In this document: in pieces, positions 44,852 to 54,658 of the stretch | Layout: every line of letters begins with the position of its first letter | Position numbering within the stretch: the first letter of the stretch is position 1 | DNA from: Variovorax sp. | GTDB taxonomy: Bacteria; Pseudomonadota; Gammaproteobacteria; Burkholderiales; Burkholderiaceae_C | Direction of reading: 5' to 3' | Assembly (NCBI GenBank): GCA_025352265.1 | Contig: JANXTS010000066.1 | Coordinates: forward strand, 1 to 57,962 | DNA: 57,962 nt | The notes under the pieces: model-generated | The model's input: only the letters and a program-made list of their open reading frames with translations | Databases searched by the model: none | What the model was told of the DNA's origin: nothing | Made by a program: the position numbers and the translations under genes

Positions 44852-46300
44852 CTAAGCCTTCGCGGAAGCGGAGGCAGGATGCCTGCTCACCCGATTGCCC
44901 GCATCCTTCGGCAGAGCAAGCGCATCCACCAGCGCCAGCAACGCGACGACGGTGACCAGCCCGAAGGCGATCCGAAAATCCTGCACCTCGGGCGCGCCGG
45001 CATGACCCGTAAAGCGCTCGGCGATGCTCAACCCGATCGCGCCGAACGCGATGCCGACGCCGGCGCTGGCCTGCTGCGCCATGCTGAACAGCGTGGTCGC
45101 GCCGCTGGTTTGTCCGGGTGTGGTGTCGCAAAACGCAAGTGTGTTGATGGCGGTGAATTGCATCGACCGGCACATACCGCTCAGCACCATGACCGCGACC
45201 ATGACGGCCAACGGCGTGCTCGCTGAAAACGCCACGCAGGCCGCGAAGCCGAGCGCCACCAGGAATCCGTTGATGAGCAGCGTGCCCTTGAAGCCGAGTC
45301 GTCGCATGACGAAGCTGGTGGCCGGCTTCATGCCAAGGTTGCCTGCGAACAGCGCCAGCATCATGAAGCCCGACGCGACCATGCTGAAGCCGAAAGCCAG
45401 CTGGAACATGAGCGGCAACAGGAACGGTGCGCTGCCGATCGCGACGCGAAACAGCGAGCCGCCGAAGATCGAGACCCTGAAGGTCTGCACGCTGAAAGGC
45501 GAAAGATCGACCAGCGGGTGCGCAGTGCGCCGCAGGTGCCAAAGTGCAAAGACGAGCGAGGCTGCGCCGCCGACCGCCAATGCACCGGCGAACACCCAGT
45601 CGATGGGGGCGTGGCTCATGAGTTCGAGCCCGTACATCAGCGCCGCGAGTCCCACTCCACTGGCGGCGAAACCGATCCAGTCGAATGGTCGCGCTTTGCC
45701 GGGCGCATCGTCGATCCAGCGCAGCGCCAGCACGATCGCGACTGCTCCGAGCGGCACGTTAAGTAAAAAGATCCAGTGCCAGCTCCAGGTGCTGGCGATC
45801 CAGCCACCGAGCGGTGGCCCCAGCACCGGCGCCGCCAGCCCGGGCCAGGTGATGGTCGCGATGGCTTTGACGAGACCGCTCTTCGGCGTGCTGCGCAACA
45901 CGACGAGCCTGCCCACCGGCACCATCAGTGCGCCGCCGATGCCCTGCACGACGCGCGCCGCCACGAACATCGGCAGGCTCTGCGACAGGCCGCACGCTAC
46001 CGACGCGAGCGTGAAGAGCAACACCGCGCCGGCGAAGACGGAGCGCGGGCCGAAGCGATCAGCCACCCAGCCGCTCATCGGGATGAACACCGCGAGCGCC
46101 AGCAGGTAGGCGCTGATGCCGATCGACAGGTTCACCGGCAGCACGCCGAAGCTTTGCGCCATGGCCGGCACTGCCGTCGTGATGACGGTCGCGTCGAGGT
46201 TCTCCATGAAGAAGGCGGCGGCCACGAGAAAGGAGATGAGGCGGCCGCGGTGGGCGGAGCCGACGTCTTGCGCCGGGTTGTCGGTAGGTTGCGAAGTCAT
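44852..46300 (-). CDS. MFS drug exporter, EmrB/QacA (DHA2) type
   Basis: A 482-residue major facilitator with many hydrophobic segments (14 expected for DHA2). The N-terminus AAAFFMENLDATVITTAVPA, the motif A-like GWVADRFGPRSV and the motif C-like GPPLGGWI are DHA2 marks. It likely exports toxic compounds by proton antiport. It starts at ATG 46300 and stands alone, convergent with the TonB receptor. The partner EmrA-type adaptor is absent. Confidence 0.9.
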   Translation of the reverse strand: MTSQPTDNPAQDVGSAHRGRLISFLVAAAFFMENLDATVITTAVPAMAQSFGVLPVNLSIGISAYLLALAVFIPMSGWVADRFGPRSVFAGAVLLFTLASVACGLSQSLPMFVAARVVQGIGGALMVPVGRLVVLRSTPKSGLVKAIATITWPGLAAPVLGPPLGGWIASTWSWHWIFLLNVPLGAVAIVLALRWIDDAPGKARPFDWIGFAASGVGLAALMYGLELMSHAPIDWVFAGALAVGGAASLVFALWHLRRTAHPLVDLSPFSVQTFRVSIFGGSLFRVAIGSAPFLLPLMFQLAFGFSMVASGFMMLALFAGNLGMKPATSFVMRRLGFKGTLLINGFLVALGFAACVAFSASTPLAVMVAVMVLSGMCRSMQFTAINTLAFCDTTPGQTSGATTLFSMAQQASAGVGIAFGAIGLSIAERFTGHAGAPEVQDFRIAFGLVTVVALLALVDALALPKDAGNRVSRHPASASAKA

Positions 46301-46372
46301 GAGTGACCGAGCATAGCCACCTGAGCCTGCAAACCAGCTTAATCTTGGCATCTGATTCCCGAGGCCCCCACG

Positions 46373-48121
46373 ATGTCAAACTCTCCATTCGAACCCACCG
46401 ACCCACCCGACAACTCAGGCATGCGCAAGGGCCTGACCAGCTACGGCGACCAGGGTTTTTCGCTGTTCCTGCGCAAGGCCTTTATCAAGGGCGCGGGCTT
46501 CTCGGATGCCGCACTCGACCGACCGGTCGTCGGCATCGCCAACACCGGCAGCGCCTACAACCCGTGCCACGGCAATGCGCCGCAACTGATCGAAGCCGTC
46601 AAGCGCGGCGTGATGCTGGCGGGCGGTCTGCCGATGGACTTCCCGACCATCTCGGTGCACGAGAGCTTTGCTGCGCCGACCAGCATGTACCTGCGCAACC
46701 TGATGTCGATGGACACCGAGGAGATGGTGCGCGCGCAGCCTATGGACGCAGTGGTGCTCATCGGCGGTTGCGACAAAACCGTACCGGCGCAACTGATGGG
46801 CGCGGCCTCGGCCAACATCCCGTCGATCCAGCTCATTACCGGTTCGATGCTGACCGGCAGCCACCGCGGTGAACGTGTCGGTGCGTGCACCGACTGCCGC
46901 CGCTACTGGGGCAAGTACCGCGCCGAAGAGGTCGACGCCGAAGAGATCGCCGACGTCAACAATCAGCTGGTCGCGAGCGTCGGCACCTGTTCGGTGATGG
47001 GCACGGCCAGCACCATGGCCTGCATCGCCGAGGCGCTGGGCATGACCATGCCGGGCGGTGCCTCGCCACCGGCCGTCACCGCCGACCGCATCCGCATTGC
47101 CGAACAGACCGGCGCGCAGGCGGTGCAGATGGCGCGCGACAAGCTGACCATCGACAAGGTGCTGACGCCCGATGCCTTCGAGAACGCGATGCGCGTGTTG
47201 CTCGCCATCGGTGGCTCGACCAACGGCATCGTTCACCTGACCGCCATCGCCGGCCGCATGGGATTGGAGATCGACCTGGCCGCGCTCGACCGCATGGGTC
47301 GCGAGACGCCGGTGCTGCTCGACCTCAAGCCTTCGGGCCAGCACTACATGGAAGACTTTCATCATGCCGGTGGCATGGCGACGCTGCTGCGTGAACTCAA
47401 GCCGCTGCTCAAGCTCGATGCGATGACGGTCACCGGCCGCACGCTGGGCGAAGAGATCGAGCGCTCGGGTCCCGGCTTCAAGCAAGACGTGGTGCGCAGC
47501 GCCCGCAACCCGATCTATCCGCAAGGCGGCATCGCGGTGCTGCGCGGCAACCTGGCGCCGGGCGGCGCCATCATCAAGCAGTCGGCCGCCGATCCGAAGC
47601 TGATGGAGCATGAGGGGAGGGCGGTGGTGTTCGAGAACATCGAAGACCTGGTGATGCGCATCGACCGCGACGATCTGGACGTCACCGCGCACGACGTCCT
47701 GGTGCTGAAGAACATCGGCCCGAAGGGTGCGCCCGGCATGCCCGAGGCCGGCTACATCCCGATCCCGCGCAAGCTGGCGCGCGCCGGGGTGAAGGACATC
47801 GTGCGCATTTCGGACGGCCGCATGAGCGGCACGGCCGCCGGCACCATCGTGTTGCACGTCACGCCTGAATCGGCCATCGGCGGACCGTTGGCCTTCGTGC
47901 AGAACGGCGACCGCATTCACCTGAGCGTGGCGAACCGCGAGATCGCATTGCTGGTGTCGGACGAAGAGCTGGCGCGCCGCGCCGAGGCGGCGCAGGTTGT
48001 CGAGCCAAGCGCCGAGCGCGGCTACAAGAAGCTCTTTTTGCAAAGCGTGACGCAGGCTGACCAGGGTGTCGATTTCGATTTCCTGCGCGCGCCGAAAATG
48101 GTGGGAAAGGTGCCCCGATAA
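46373..48121 (+). CDS. IlvD/Edd-family dehydratase (sugar-acid type)
   Basis: A 582-residue Fe-S dehydratase. Cysteines for the cluster are in NPCHGN, IGGCDKT and VGTCSVMGTASTM, and the Mg/substrate loop GGSTNGIVHL and ISDGRMSGTAAGTIV are visible. Length and the start GMRKGLTSYGDQGFSLFLRK point to the pentonate dehydratase branch (L-arabinonate or D-xylonate, plus related acids) rather than branched-chain IlvD, though I cannot exclude IlvD-like activity. An AEC permease follows 46 bp later. Confidence 0.85.
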   Translation: MSNSPFEPTDPPDNSGMRKGLTSYGDQGFSLFLRKAFIKGAGFSDAALDRPVVGIANTGSAYNPCHGNAPQLIEAVKRGVMLAGGLPMDFPTISVHESFAAPTSMYLRNLMSMDTEEMVRAQPMDAVVLIGGCDKTVPAQLMGAASANIPSIQLITGSMLTGSHRGERVGACTDCRRYWGKYRAEEVDAEEIADVNNQLVASVGTCSVMGTASTMACIAEALGMTMPGGASPPAVTADRIRIAEQTGAQAVQMARDKLTIDKVLTPDAFENAMRVLLAIGGSTNGIVHLTAIAGRMGLEIDLAALDRMGRETPVLLDLKPSGQHYMEDFHHAGGMATLLRELKPLLKLDAMTVTGRTLGEEIERSGPGFKQDVVRSARNPIYPQGGIAVLRGNLAPGGAIIKQSAADPKLMEHEGRAVVFENIEDLVMRIDRDDLDVTAHDVLVLKNIGPKGAPGMPEAGYIPIPRKLARAGVKDIVRISDGRMSGTAAGTIVLHVTPESAIGGPLAFVQNGDRIHLSVANREIALLVSDEELARRAEAAQVVEPSAERGYKKLFLQSVTQADQGVDFDFLRAPKMVGKVPR

Positions 48122-48167
48122 GGGTCACGACAATCGCCACGTTGAGCCCTCGCTTTTCCCTTGCGCG

Positions 48168-49115
48168 ATGAACGCCTCCGTCCTCTCGTCGCTGTTGCCC
48201 GTCGTCCTGCTGATCGCCTCCGGCTACTTTGCAGGCAAGCGGCGTTGGGTCGGCGCGGCGTCGGTCAAGGATCTTTCCAACCTGATCTTTCTGCTGCTGG
48301 CACCCGCGCTGCTGTTCCGCGCAATGAGCACGGTGCATGTCGAGCAGCTCAGCCTGCGGCCGGTGGCGGCGTACTTCGTCGGCGCCGGGCTGATCTTCGC
48401 GGGCACGCTGCTGTGGCGCGGCTTCAACCGCACGGCGGCTGTGCTTGCGCTGGCCAACACCTACAGCAATACCGTGATGATCGGCATCGCGCTGGTCGGC
48501 CTGGCCTACGGCCCCGAAGGCATGGTGGTGCTGCTCACGCTGATCTCGCTGCATTCGCTGGTGCTGATGACCAGCGCCACCATCGTGCTCGAACTCGCGG
48601 TGGCGCACGAGCACGCGACGATCAGCGGTGCCGCGCGACGCTCGATGGCGCACACGGTGGGCCGGGCGCTCTTCAACGCCGTCATCCATCCGGTGCCGCT
48701 GCCGATCATCGCGGGCCTGTTGTGGGCGCAGACCGGACTCACCATGCCCGCCGCCATCGACACGCCCATTGCACTGCTCGGCGGCGCTTTCAGCCCGGTC
48801 GCGCTGGTGATGGTGGGCATCACACTGGCGTTGACGCCGGTCGGCTTGCACTGGCGTGGCGCGCTGGTGCAGGCGTTCATCAAGAACGTCGTGCATCCGG
48901 CGTTGGTAGCGGGGCTCGGGTTGCTGTTCGGCTTGCGCGGCCTGCCGCTGACCGTGATGGTGGTGGCCGCGGCGCTTCCTATCGGGGCCAACGTGTTCTT
49001 GTTCTCCCAGCGCTACAAGACGGCGGAAGAATTGGTGACGGCCAGCATGGTGGTGTCGACTGGGCTCGCGCTGGTTACGTTGTCGCTGGTCATGGCGCTG
49101 GCCGATCGGCTTTGA
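48168..49115 (+). CDS. AEC-family (auxin efflux carrier) permease
   Basis: A 315-residue membrane protein with about ten hydrophobic helices, of the AEC/MleP class that carries organic anions such as malate or malonate. N-terminus SSLLPVVLLIASGYFAGKRR; ANTYSNTVMIGIAL and FSPVALVMVGITLAL are family marks. It follows the sugar-acid dehydratase on the same strand, so it could move a related acid; this is inference. The ATG at 48168 is used. Confidence 0.87.
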   Translation: MNASVLSSLLPVVLLIASGYFAGKRRWVGAASVKDLSNLIFLLLAPALLFRAMSTVHVEQLSLRPVAAYFVGAGLIFAGTLLWRGFNRTAAVLALANTYSNTVMIGIALVGLAYGPEGMVVLLTLISLHSLVLMTSATIVLELAVAHEHATISGAARRSMAHTVGRALFNAVIHPVPLPIIAGLLWAQTGLTMPAAIDTPIALLGGAFSPVALVMVGITLALTPVGLHWRGALVQAFIKNVVHPALVAGLGLLFGLRGLPLTVMVVAAALPIGANVFLFSQRYKTAEELVTASMVVSTGLALVTLSLVMALADRL

Positions 49116-49218
49116 AGGGAAGTCGCCTATGCCTTTCGGCAAGCAGGCCATTCGGAGAAGTGCCGCCGCGGCCTCATCCACCTACAGTGGCTATCAACGT
49201 GAGATCGGGTGCATCTTG

Positions 49219-49557
49219 ATGGGCGTCGAGCGGTCGGTTTCGATCTTGATTAGAACCGGGCTGATGGGAGCGGGCTTTTGGCTCGGCGCCATCGGCGGCG
49301 CAGCGGCGGCCGACAACCTCGCGTTGCCGCCGCCATCGACGTTGCCGTGTCGAACACCGTGTCTTTCGAGCGCTGCACCGCCGTCACGTGTGCAGCCCAA
49401 GGTCGCGGCTCGGCCGCCGACCCAGAAGCCGGCTGCTACCGAACGCAGATCCCAGCCTGCCAGACCTACCCGCTGCAGCGACATCACGATGCGCACCGCG
49501 CTCGGGGAGCCGGTTTCGGTCGAAGAAAATGAATTCCTGAAAAAGCAGTGCCCGTAA
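49219..49557 (+). CDS. Hypothetical small exported protein
   Basis: 112 residues from ATG 49219, or 142 if started at 49129. A signal-like segment (LIRTGLMGAGFWLGAIGGAA) is followed by Pro/Ala-rich low-complexity sequence with several Cys and a better defined end (CSDITMRTALGEPVSVEENE). No recognised family. The Cys pattern and signal suggest a secreted, possibly disulfide-bonded product. Coding status is only moderately supported. Confidence 0.45.
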   Translation: MGVERSVSILIRTGLMGAGFWLGAIGGAAAADNLALPPPSTLPCRTPCLSSAAPPSRVQPKVAARPPTQKPAATERRSQPARPTRCSDITMRTALGEPVSVEENEFLKKQCP

Positions 49558-49567
49558 CTCCAGATAT

Positions 49568-50215
49568 TCAAGGCGCGAGCCGTTCGCGCACCCACGCATC
49601 CGACTGACGCCGATACCGCAGGCGATCGTGCAGCCGGCTGCGACGGCCCTGCCAGAACTGCCACTGATCGGGCACCAGCCGATAGCCGCCCCAATGCGGC
49701 GGGCGCGGCGGCGATAGAAGGTGTTTGGCGGCTGCCAGCGCTGCGTTCTTGATCAATACGTCGCGACCGCTGATCACTTCGCTTTGCGGGCTGGCCCAGG
49801 CACCGATACGCGAGTCCAGCGGCCGGCTGGCGAAGTAGGCATCGCTCTCTTCAACGCTGACTTTTTCGACCGTGCCTTCGATGCGCACCACCCGCTCCAG
49901 TTCGACCCAATGAAACTGCAGCGCCGCGTACGGATTGCCGGCAATCTCATGACCCTTACGGCTCTGGTAGTTGGTGTACCAGACGATGCCGCGCGCGTCG
50001 TAACCCTTGATGAGCACGATGCGCGTCGATGGTCGCAAGTCGCCGCCGACGGTTGCCAGCGTCATCGCATTCGGTTCCGGCACCTTCGAATCGATCGCTT
50101 CGGCGAGCCAGCGCTCGAACTGCATCATTGGTTCGTCGGCGCTGTGGGTTTCGTCGAGTTCAGCGCGCTCGTAGCTTTTGCGCAGTGAGGCGAGGTCGTC
50201 ATTGGGCGAGGTCAT
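49568..50215 (-). CDS. pdxH: Pyridoxamine 5'-phosphate oxidase PdxH
   Basis: A 215-residue FMN enzyme making pyridoxal 5'-phosphate from the pyridoxine or pyridoxamine form. It carries [12 protein letters not shown] near the start, [27 protein letters not shown], and the C-terminal [20 protein letters not shown], all diagnostic for PdxH. The ATG at 50215 fits the family length. It is divergent from the nucleotidyltransferase gene 48 bp away. Confidence 0.96.
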   Translation of the reverse strand: MTSPNDDLASLRKSYERAELDETHSADEPMMQFERWLAEAIDSKVPEPNAMTLATVGGDLRPSTRIVLIKGYDARGIVWYTNYQSRKGHEIAGNPYAALQFHWVELERVVRIEGTVEKVSVEESDAYFASRPLDSRIGAWASPQSEVISGRDVLIKNAALAAAKHLLSPPRPPHWGGYRLVPDQWQFWQGRRSRLHDRLRYRRQSDAWVRERLAP

Positions 50216-50263
50216 CGCGCGATTGTTGCCCAGGGCAATCGCGGGCATGGATACTCGCCACGG

Positions 50264-50848
50264 ATGACCTTGTCTACGTCCCGTCTCCCCACCGTGATCG
50301 TGCTGGCCTCCGGGCGGGGCGAACGCTTTCGTACCGCGGGCGGCACCGGCTCCAAGTTGCAGGCGGAGCTGGCCGGGCAGGCCGTGCTGGAGCACACGCT
50401 CGACGCGGTTCGCGCCAGCGGGTTGCCCTGGCATCTGGAAGACATCGGTCATCCGGGCATGGGCGATTCGATCGCAGCCGCGGTTCGTGCGACCGCGTCG
50501 TCAAACGGTTGGCTCATCCTGCCAGGCGATTTGCCGCTGGTGCAGGCCGCGACACTGCGTGCGGTGGCGGCTGCGCTGCAGGGCGATGCCCAGCCAGCGC
50601 AAGCGCAAGCAGCGCAGCCGAGCTTTCGGGGCGAACGCGGCCATCCGGTGGGATTCGTGGCGGCATGCTTTGCGCAGCTCGCGGCTCTCGAAGGCAACTT
50701 GGGGGCGGCACCGGTGCTGCAGGCGCTGCGCAAGTCCGGGACGGTGGTCGATGTGCAGGTCGACGACATCGGCATCCTCACCGACATCGACACGCCGGAG
50801 GCGCTTGCGCAAGCCGAACGCCTGATGCTCGCGCGCCGCGGTTTTTAA
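50264..50848 (+). CDS. MobA-like nucleotidyltransferase
   Basis: A 194-residue protein of the MobA-like NTP transferase family ([17 protein letters not shown] with Lys in [18 protein letters not shown], and [17 protein letters not shown]). Such enzymes transfer CMP or GMP to molybdopterin (MocA/MobA). The short Gly loop and lack of a neighbouring molybdoenzyme leave the substrate open. Its stop overlaps the convergent sodC stop by 4 bp. Confidence 0.85.
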   Translation: MTLSTSRLPTVIVLASGRGERFRTAGGTGSKLQAELAGQAVLEHTLDAVRASGLPWHLEDIGHPGMGDSIAAAVRATASSNGWLILPGDLPLVQAATLRAVAAALQGDAQPAQAQAAQPSFRGERGHPVGFVAACFAQLAALEGNLGAAPVLQALRKSGTVVDVQVDDIGILTDIDTPEALAQAERLMLARRGF

Positions 50849-51414
50849 CTGCGCGTGACGATCGCGCAGGCGATGCGCGGCCCCGAGTTGCCAGACGGCT
50901 GCGTCGTGAAGTCGTCGCGATCGCGATGCACGATCAGCGCGCGCCCGACGACGTTGTTGTCTGCGCCTTCGGTCATCGATAGTGAGTGGTCGTCGACCGA
51001 GAAACGTGCAACGCCCGCAGTGTCCGCCACCAGGCTTGGGAGTTCGCCGGCATGGCTACCGGGAGCGCCGAACTTTCCATGAGTGACACCCGTCGGATTG
51101 AAGTGACCGCCCGATGCGTCGCCGTTGTTCGCGCAATCCCCCTTTTCGTGGATGTGGAAACCGTGCTCGCTGCCCGGCACCAGGCCGCGCACCTCACCCT
51201 TGACACGCACGCCATGGTCCAGCGCGGTAAACACCACGGTGCCCATGGTCGGGTTGGGCGTGATGGCAGTGGTCGGCACCAGGTTGGCTACCGCGCCTGG
51301 CTTGCTACCACCCATGCTGCCGCACGCAGCAAGCAGAACGGCAGCGCAAAGTGAGAGCGACACCACGGCGCCAGACTGGCTTGCAATTGAAACGAAGTCG
51401 AATCGAGGATTCAT
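50845..51414 (-). CDS. sodC: Cu,Zn superoxide dismutase, lipoprotein form
   Basis: A 189-residue SodC. The lipobox LLAAC (Cys31) predicts a lipid-anchored periplasmic enzyme. Metal site: HGFHIHEKGDC, GGHFNPTGVTHGK, and GSHAGELPSL, with the zinc-loop Asp. GPRIACAIV holds the disulfide Cys and the active-site Arg. It detoxifies superoxide outside the cytoplasm. It overlaps the upstream chaC by ATGA (51411-51414). Confidence 0.95.
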   Translation of the reverse strand: MNPRFDFVSIASQSGAVVSLSLCAAVLLAACGSMGGSKPGAVANLVPTTAITPNPTMGTVVFTALDHGVRVKGEVRGLVPGSEHGFHIHEKGDCANNGDASGGHFNPTGVTHGKFGAPGSHAGELPSLVADTAGVARFSVDDHSLSMTEGADNNVVGRALIVHRDRDDFTTQPSGNSGPRIACAIVTRS

Positions 51415-52043
51415 GAAAGGTCCTGGTCGGAATTTGAAGAGGCCCTGTTGTATAGCCGCATTGCCGCCGTACCGCCATCGGCGCCCGCCGCCAGTTCGTC
51501 TGCTGCCAGCCTGACTAGCCGCGCGAGCGCCGCGTCGTGAATGGCGTGGCGTCTCAATTCCTGCAGGGTTTGCTGCGCATAGTCGAGCGAACTGCCGTAG
51601 CGACCGACCGCGCTGGAAAATATTTCGCGGTACCGTGCGTCGCTCAGCTCGCCAGTGAAGTTGGGGCTGCGGCGCGACAGCGTGAAGGCCAGCGCGCGTA
51701 CCGTTCCGCCCGGAGTTACGCAGTCGAGCCAGCGAGGGTCGTAAACGCCCGTCGGCATCTCGCGCAGCCAGAGGCGACCCAGCGTTTCCAACGCGTCTGC
51801 CTTTGGGATGCGAAACACCATGCCGCGACAACTCCCACCTGATAGCAGGCCGAACACCAGGCCGGGGTTTTGCGGCGTGCCGCGGTTCACACGGCTCCAC
51901 ATCTTGAGGGCGCGGTGCCAGCCGTGCACGCGGGCCGGACGCCGTTCGGCAAAGTCGAAGTCGGGTCGCCAGATCAGCGAGCCGTAGCCGTACACCCAAA
52001 AATCCTCGTGCCCGCCCCACTCGCGGATCACGTGGTCGAGCAT
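51411..52043 (-). CDS. chaC: ChaC-type gamma-glutamylcyclotransferase
   Basis: A 210-residue ChaC. It cleaves glutathione to 5-oxoproline and Cys-Gly in the cytoplasm. Family motif VYGYGSLIWRPDFDF (YGSLxW), MWSRVNRGTPQNPGLVFGL and FTGELSDARYREI are present. The ATG at 52043 is used; a GTG further up is possible. Overlap with sodC suggests a joint oxidative-stress unit, though pairing of thiol turnover with SodC is only contextual. Confidence 0.92.
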   Translation of the reverse strand: MLDHVIREWGGHEDFWVYGYGSLIWRPDFDFAERRPARVHGWHRALKMWSRVNRGTPQNPGLVFGLLSGGSCRGMVFRIPKADALETLGRLWLREMPTGVYDPRWLDCVTPGGTVRALAFTLSRRSPNFTGELSDARYREIFSSAVGRYGSSLDYAQQTLQELRRHAIHDAALARLVRLAADELAAGADGGTAAMRLYNRASSNSDQDLS

Positions 52044-52172
52044 TGGCTTCGGGTCACGCAACGGACTGGGCAGTGGATCGAGTCCGGGCGGTCCGGGGTT
52101 GCCATCTACAATTTCAGGATCATGGTTCACCGCACCATTATTTACCGCCCCCTTTCCTATGGAGACAGACCC

Positions 52173-52721
52173 ATGGCATCCAGCGCCGACGACGACAGCC
52201 TGCAAAACTTGATTTTCGGCCTGCTCTTCGGACTGATCGCACTCGTCGTCTTCCTGCTGATCGGTATCGTCATCTGGCACAAGGGCCACAGTGCGACGGC
52301 GCCGAAGCCGGGCGCCGCCTCGGTGGTTGCTCTGTCCGCGCCGCCGATCGCGGTCGTGACCGAAACCGTGACGGTGGTCATTCCCGATGGCGCCAGCGTC
52401 AACGTGGGCCCGAACGGCGTCGTCAACTTCTACTTTGCCACCGGCAGCGCCGACCTGGCACCAGGCGCCGCCGAAGCATTGGCTGCCGTCATCAAGGGCG
52501 TGCAGGGCGGTCGCAAGGCAGTGATTTCGGGCTACCACGACACGACAGGCGACGCTGCCATCAACGAGCAGCTCGCCAAAAAGCGGGCCGAGATGGTTCG
52601 TGACGTGCTCACGGGGCTGGGCCTGCCGGCGGCCAAGGTCGATCTGCAGAAGCCGGCCGAGACCGCTGGTTCGGGCAACGACGTAGAGGCGCGGCGCGTC
52701 GAGGTCAAGCTCATCGACTAG
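52173..52721 (+). CDS. OmpA-domain protein with N-terminal membrane anchor
   Basis: A 182-residue protein. One transmembrane helix (about 10-38, IFGLLFGLIALVVFLLIGIV) is followed by a Pro/Ala spacer and an OmpA/MotB-like domain (VVNFYFATGSADLAPGAAEA, ISGYHDTTGDAAINEQLAKK, and ARRVEVKLID). It probably spans the inner membrane and touches peptidoglycan. GGAGA stands ahead of the ATG. A terminator follows at 52751. It is divergent from chaC, with promoters shared in 52044-52172. Confidence 0.9.
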   Translation: MASSADDDSLQNLIFGLLFGLIALVVFLLIGIVIWHKGHSATAPKPGAASVVALSAPPIAVVTETVTVVIPDGASVNVGPNGVVNFYFATGSADLAPGAAEALAAVIKGVQGGRKAVISGYHDTTGDAAINEQLAKKRAEMVRDVLTGLGLPAAKVDLQKPAETAGSGNDVEARRVEVKLID

Positions 52722-52750
52722 CCGCCACCGCGCAAAATCCTATCGACATG

Positions 52751-52774
52751 AAGCCCGGCGATACCGGGCTTTTT
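52751..52774 (+). terminator. Intrinsic terminator between the OmpA-domain gene and edd
   Basis: AAGCCCGG (52751-52758) and CCGGGCTT (52764-52771) form an 8-bp stem with a 5-nt loop, followed by a T-run (52770-52774). It ends the OmpA-domain transcript, so edd needs its own promoter between here and 52820. Confidence 0.85.
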
Positions 52775-52819
52775 CATTGGGCCGCGTTACCATGGGTTTT
52801 CCCCATCTCGATGAAACTC

Positions 52820-54658
52820 ATGACGACGAATTCCACTGTCACCGAGGTCACCGACCGCATCCGGGAGCGCAGCAAGGCAACGCGAACGGCCTATCTGCGG
52901 CGGCTCGCCGACACCCGCGATCGCGATCGCAGCGCCGACCGAATGGGCTGCGCCAACGTGGCCCACGCCGTGGCCGGTATTCCGGCCAACGACAAGTTCA
53001 AAGTGGTCACCGAGCGCGCGTCCAACATTGGCATCGTCACGGCCTACAACGACATGCTGTCGGCCCATGCGCCTTACCAGACCTATCCGGACATCATCAA
53101 GAACGAGGCGCGCAAGCTGGGCGCCACGGCGCAGGTCGCGGGCGGCGTGCCGGCCATGTGCGATGGAGTGACGCAGGGCACGCCGGGCATGGAGCTGAGC
53201 CTTTTTAGTCGCGATCTCATTGCCATGAGCACCGCGGTCGCTCTCACGCACGACATGTTCGACTGCGCGCTGCTGTTGGGCGTGTGCGACAAGATCGTGC
53301 CTGGCTTGCTGATTGGCGCGCTGCATTTCGGTCATTTGCCGACGGTCTTCGTGCCGGCAGGGCCGATGGCTTCTGGCATGTCGAACACCGCGAAGTCGAA
53401 AGTGCGCGAGCAGGCTGCGCAAGGCCTGGTCGGACGCAAGGGGCTGATGGAGGCCGAGATGGCGGCCTATCACTCGGTCGGCACCTGCACCTTCTACGGC
53501 ACAGCCAACAGCAACCAGATGCTGCTCGAAGCCATGGGCCTGCATGTGCCCGGCACTGCCTTCATCCAGCCCGGCGACGCGATGCGCGAAACGCTGACGC
53601 GCGAGGCCGTGCGCACGGTGCTTGGCCGCGCCGGTAATGCGGGGGGCGCCGCATTTTCCACGCCGCCGATCGGCGAAATGGTCGACGAGCGCTGCATCGT
53701 CAACGCCATGGCCGCATTGCTCGCAACCGGCGGCTCTACCAACCATCTGATTCACTGGGTGGCAGTGGCGCGCGCCGCCGGCATCGTCATCGATTGGGAC
53801 GACTTTTCACAACTGTCCGATGTGGTGCCGCTGCTGACGCGCGTCTATCCGAACGGCAGCGCCGACGTCAATGAATTCCAGGCGGCGGGTGGCCCCGGCT
53901 TCGTCATCGGCGAGCTGGTCGAGGCCGGGCTGATGCACGCCGATGTGCTGACGGTTCGGTCGGGCGGCATCCGGGAGTTCGCGAACATCCCGGCGCTGGC
54001 CGAGGGCGAACACACGCTGTCGTGGAGCGCTGCGGCGCCGTCGAAGAACGATGCGGTCGCGCGGCCGGTCAGTGCGCCTTTCAGCGCGACCGGCGGTTTG
54101 AAATTATTGAACGGCAACCTCGGCCGCAGTGTCATCAAGGTGTCGGCAGTGTCGGATGATCGGCATGTGATCGAAGCACCGGCCCGCGTGTTCGATTCGC
54201 AGGCCGCGCTGCATCAGGCTTTCACCGCAGGCGAGCTCGACCGCGATGTAATCTGCGTGGTGCGCTGGCAAGGGCCGCAAGCCAACGGCATGCCCGAACT
54301 GCACAAGCTCACGCCGCCGCTCTCCGTGCTGCAAGGCAAGGGATTCAAGGTCGCGCTGGTCACCGATGGCCGAATGAGCGGCGCTTCGGGCAAGGTGCCG
54401 GCAGCCATCCATGTGTCGCCCGAAGCCGCCGCCGGCGGACCACTAGCCAAGGTGCGCGACGGCGACGTGATCCGGCTCGATGCCGTTGCGGGCACACTGG
54501 CCGTGCTGCTGCCCGACCACGAATGGGCCGAGCGCGAAGTCGCAACGCTTTCCGATGCGCAGCGCGTCGCCGACGGTCATGGCCTGGGCCGTGAACTGTT
54601 CGCCGGCATGCGACGCAATGCTTTGACCGCTGAAGAAGGAGCCTGCTCATGGCTGTAA
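52820..54658 (+). CDS. edd: Phosphogluconate dehydratase Edd
   Basis: A 612-residue Entner-Doudoroff dehydratase, converting 6-phosphogluconate to KDPG in the cytoplasm. Cluster cysteines lie in [25 protein letters not shown] and [34 protein letters not shown] and [20 protein letters not shown] match Edd closely. An ATG 9 nt upstream (52811) is an alternative start. It overlaps eda by 10 nt and is likely co-transcribed with it. Confidence 0.96.
   Translation: MTTNSTVTEVTDRIRERSKATRTAYLRRLADTRDRDRSADRMGCANVAHAVAGIPANDKFKVVTERASNIGIVTAYNDMLSAHAPYQTYPDIIKNEARKLGATAQVAGGVPAMCDGVTQGTPGMELSLFSRDLIAMSTAVALTHDMFDCALLLGVCDKIVPGLLIGALHFGHLPTVFVPAGPMASGMSNTAKSKVREQAAQGLVGRKGLMEAEMAAYHSVGTCTFYGTANSNQMLLEAMGLHVPGTAFIQPGDAMRETLTREAVRTVLGRAGNAGGAAFSTPPIGEMVDERCIVNAMAALLATGGSTNHLIHWVAVARAAGIVIDWDDFSQLSDVVPLLTRVYPNGSADVNEFQAAGGPGFVIGELVEAGLMHADVLTVRSGGIREFANIPALAEGEHTLSWSAAAPSKNDAVARPVSAPFSATGGLKLLNGNLGRSVIKVSAVSDDRHVIEAPARVFDSQAALHQAFTAGELDRDVICVVRWQGPQANGMPELHKLTPPLSVLQGKGFKVALVTDGRMSGASGKVPAAIHVSPEAAAGGPLAKVRDGDVIRLDAVAGTLAVLLPDHEWAEREVATLSDAQRVADGHGLGRELFAGMRRNALTAEEGACSWL

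Noticed and set aside
52748..52819. ATG 52748 as the start of edd
   Set aside because: It lies immediately before the terminator hairpin and the extra residues are not Edd-like; 52820 fits the family.
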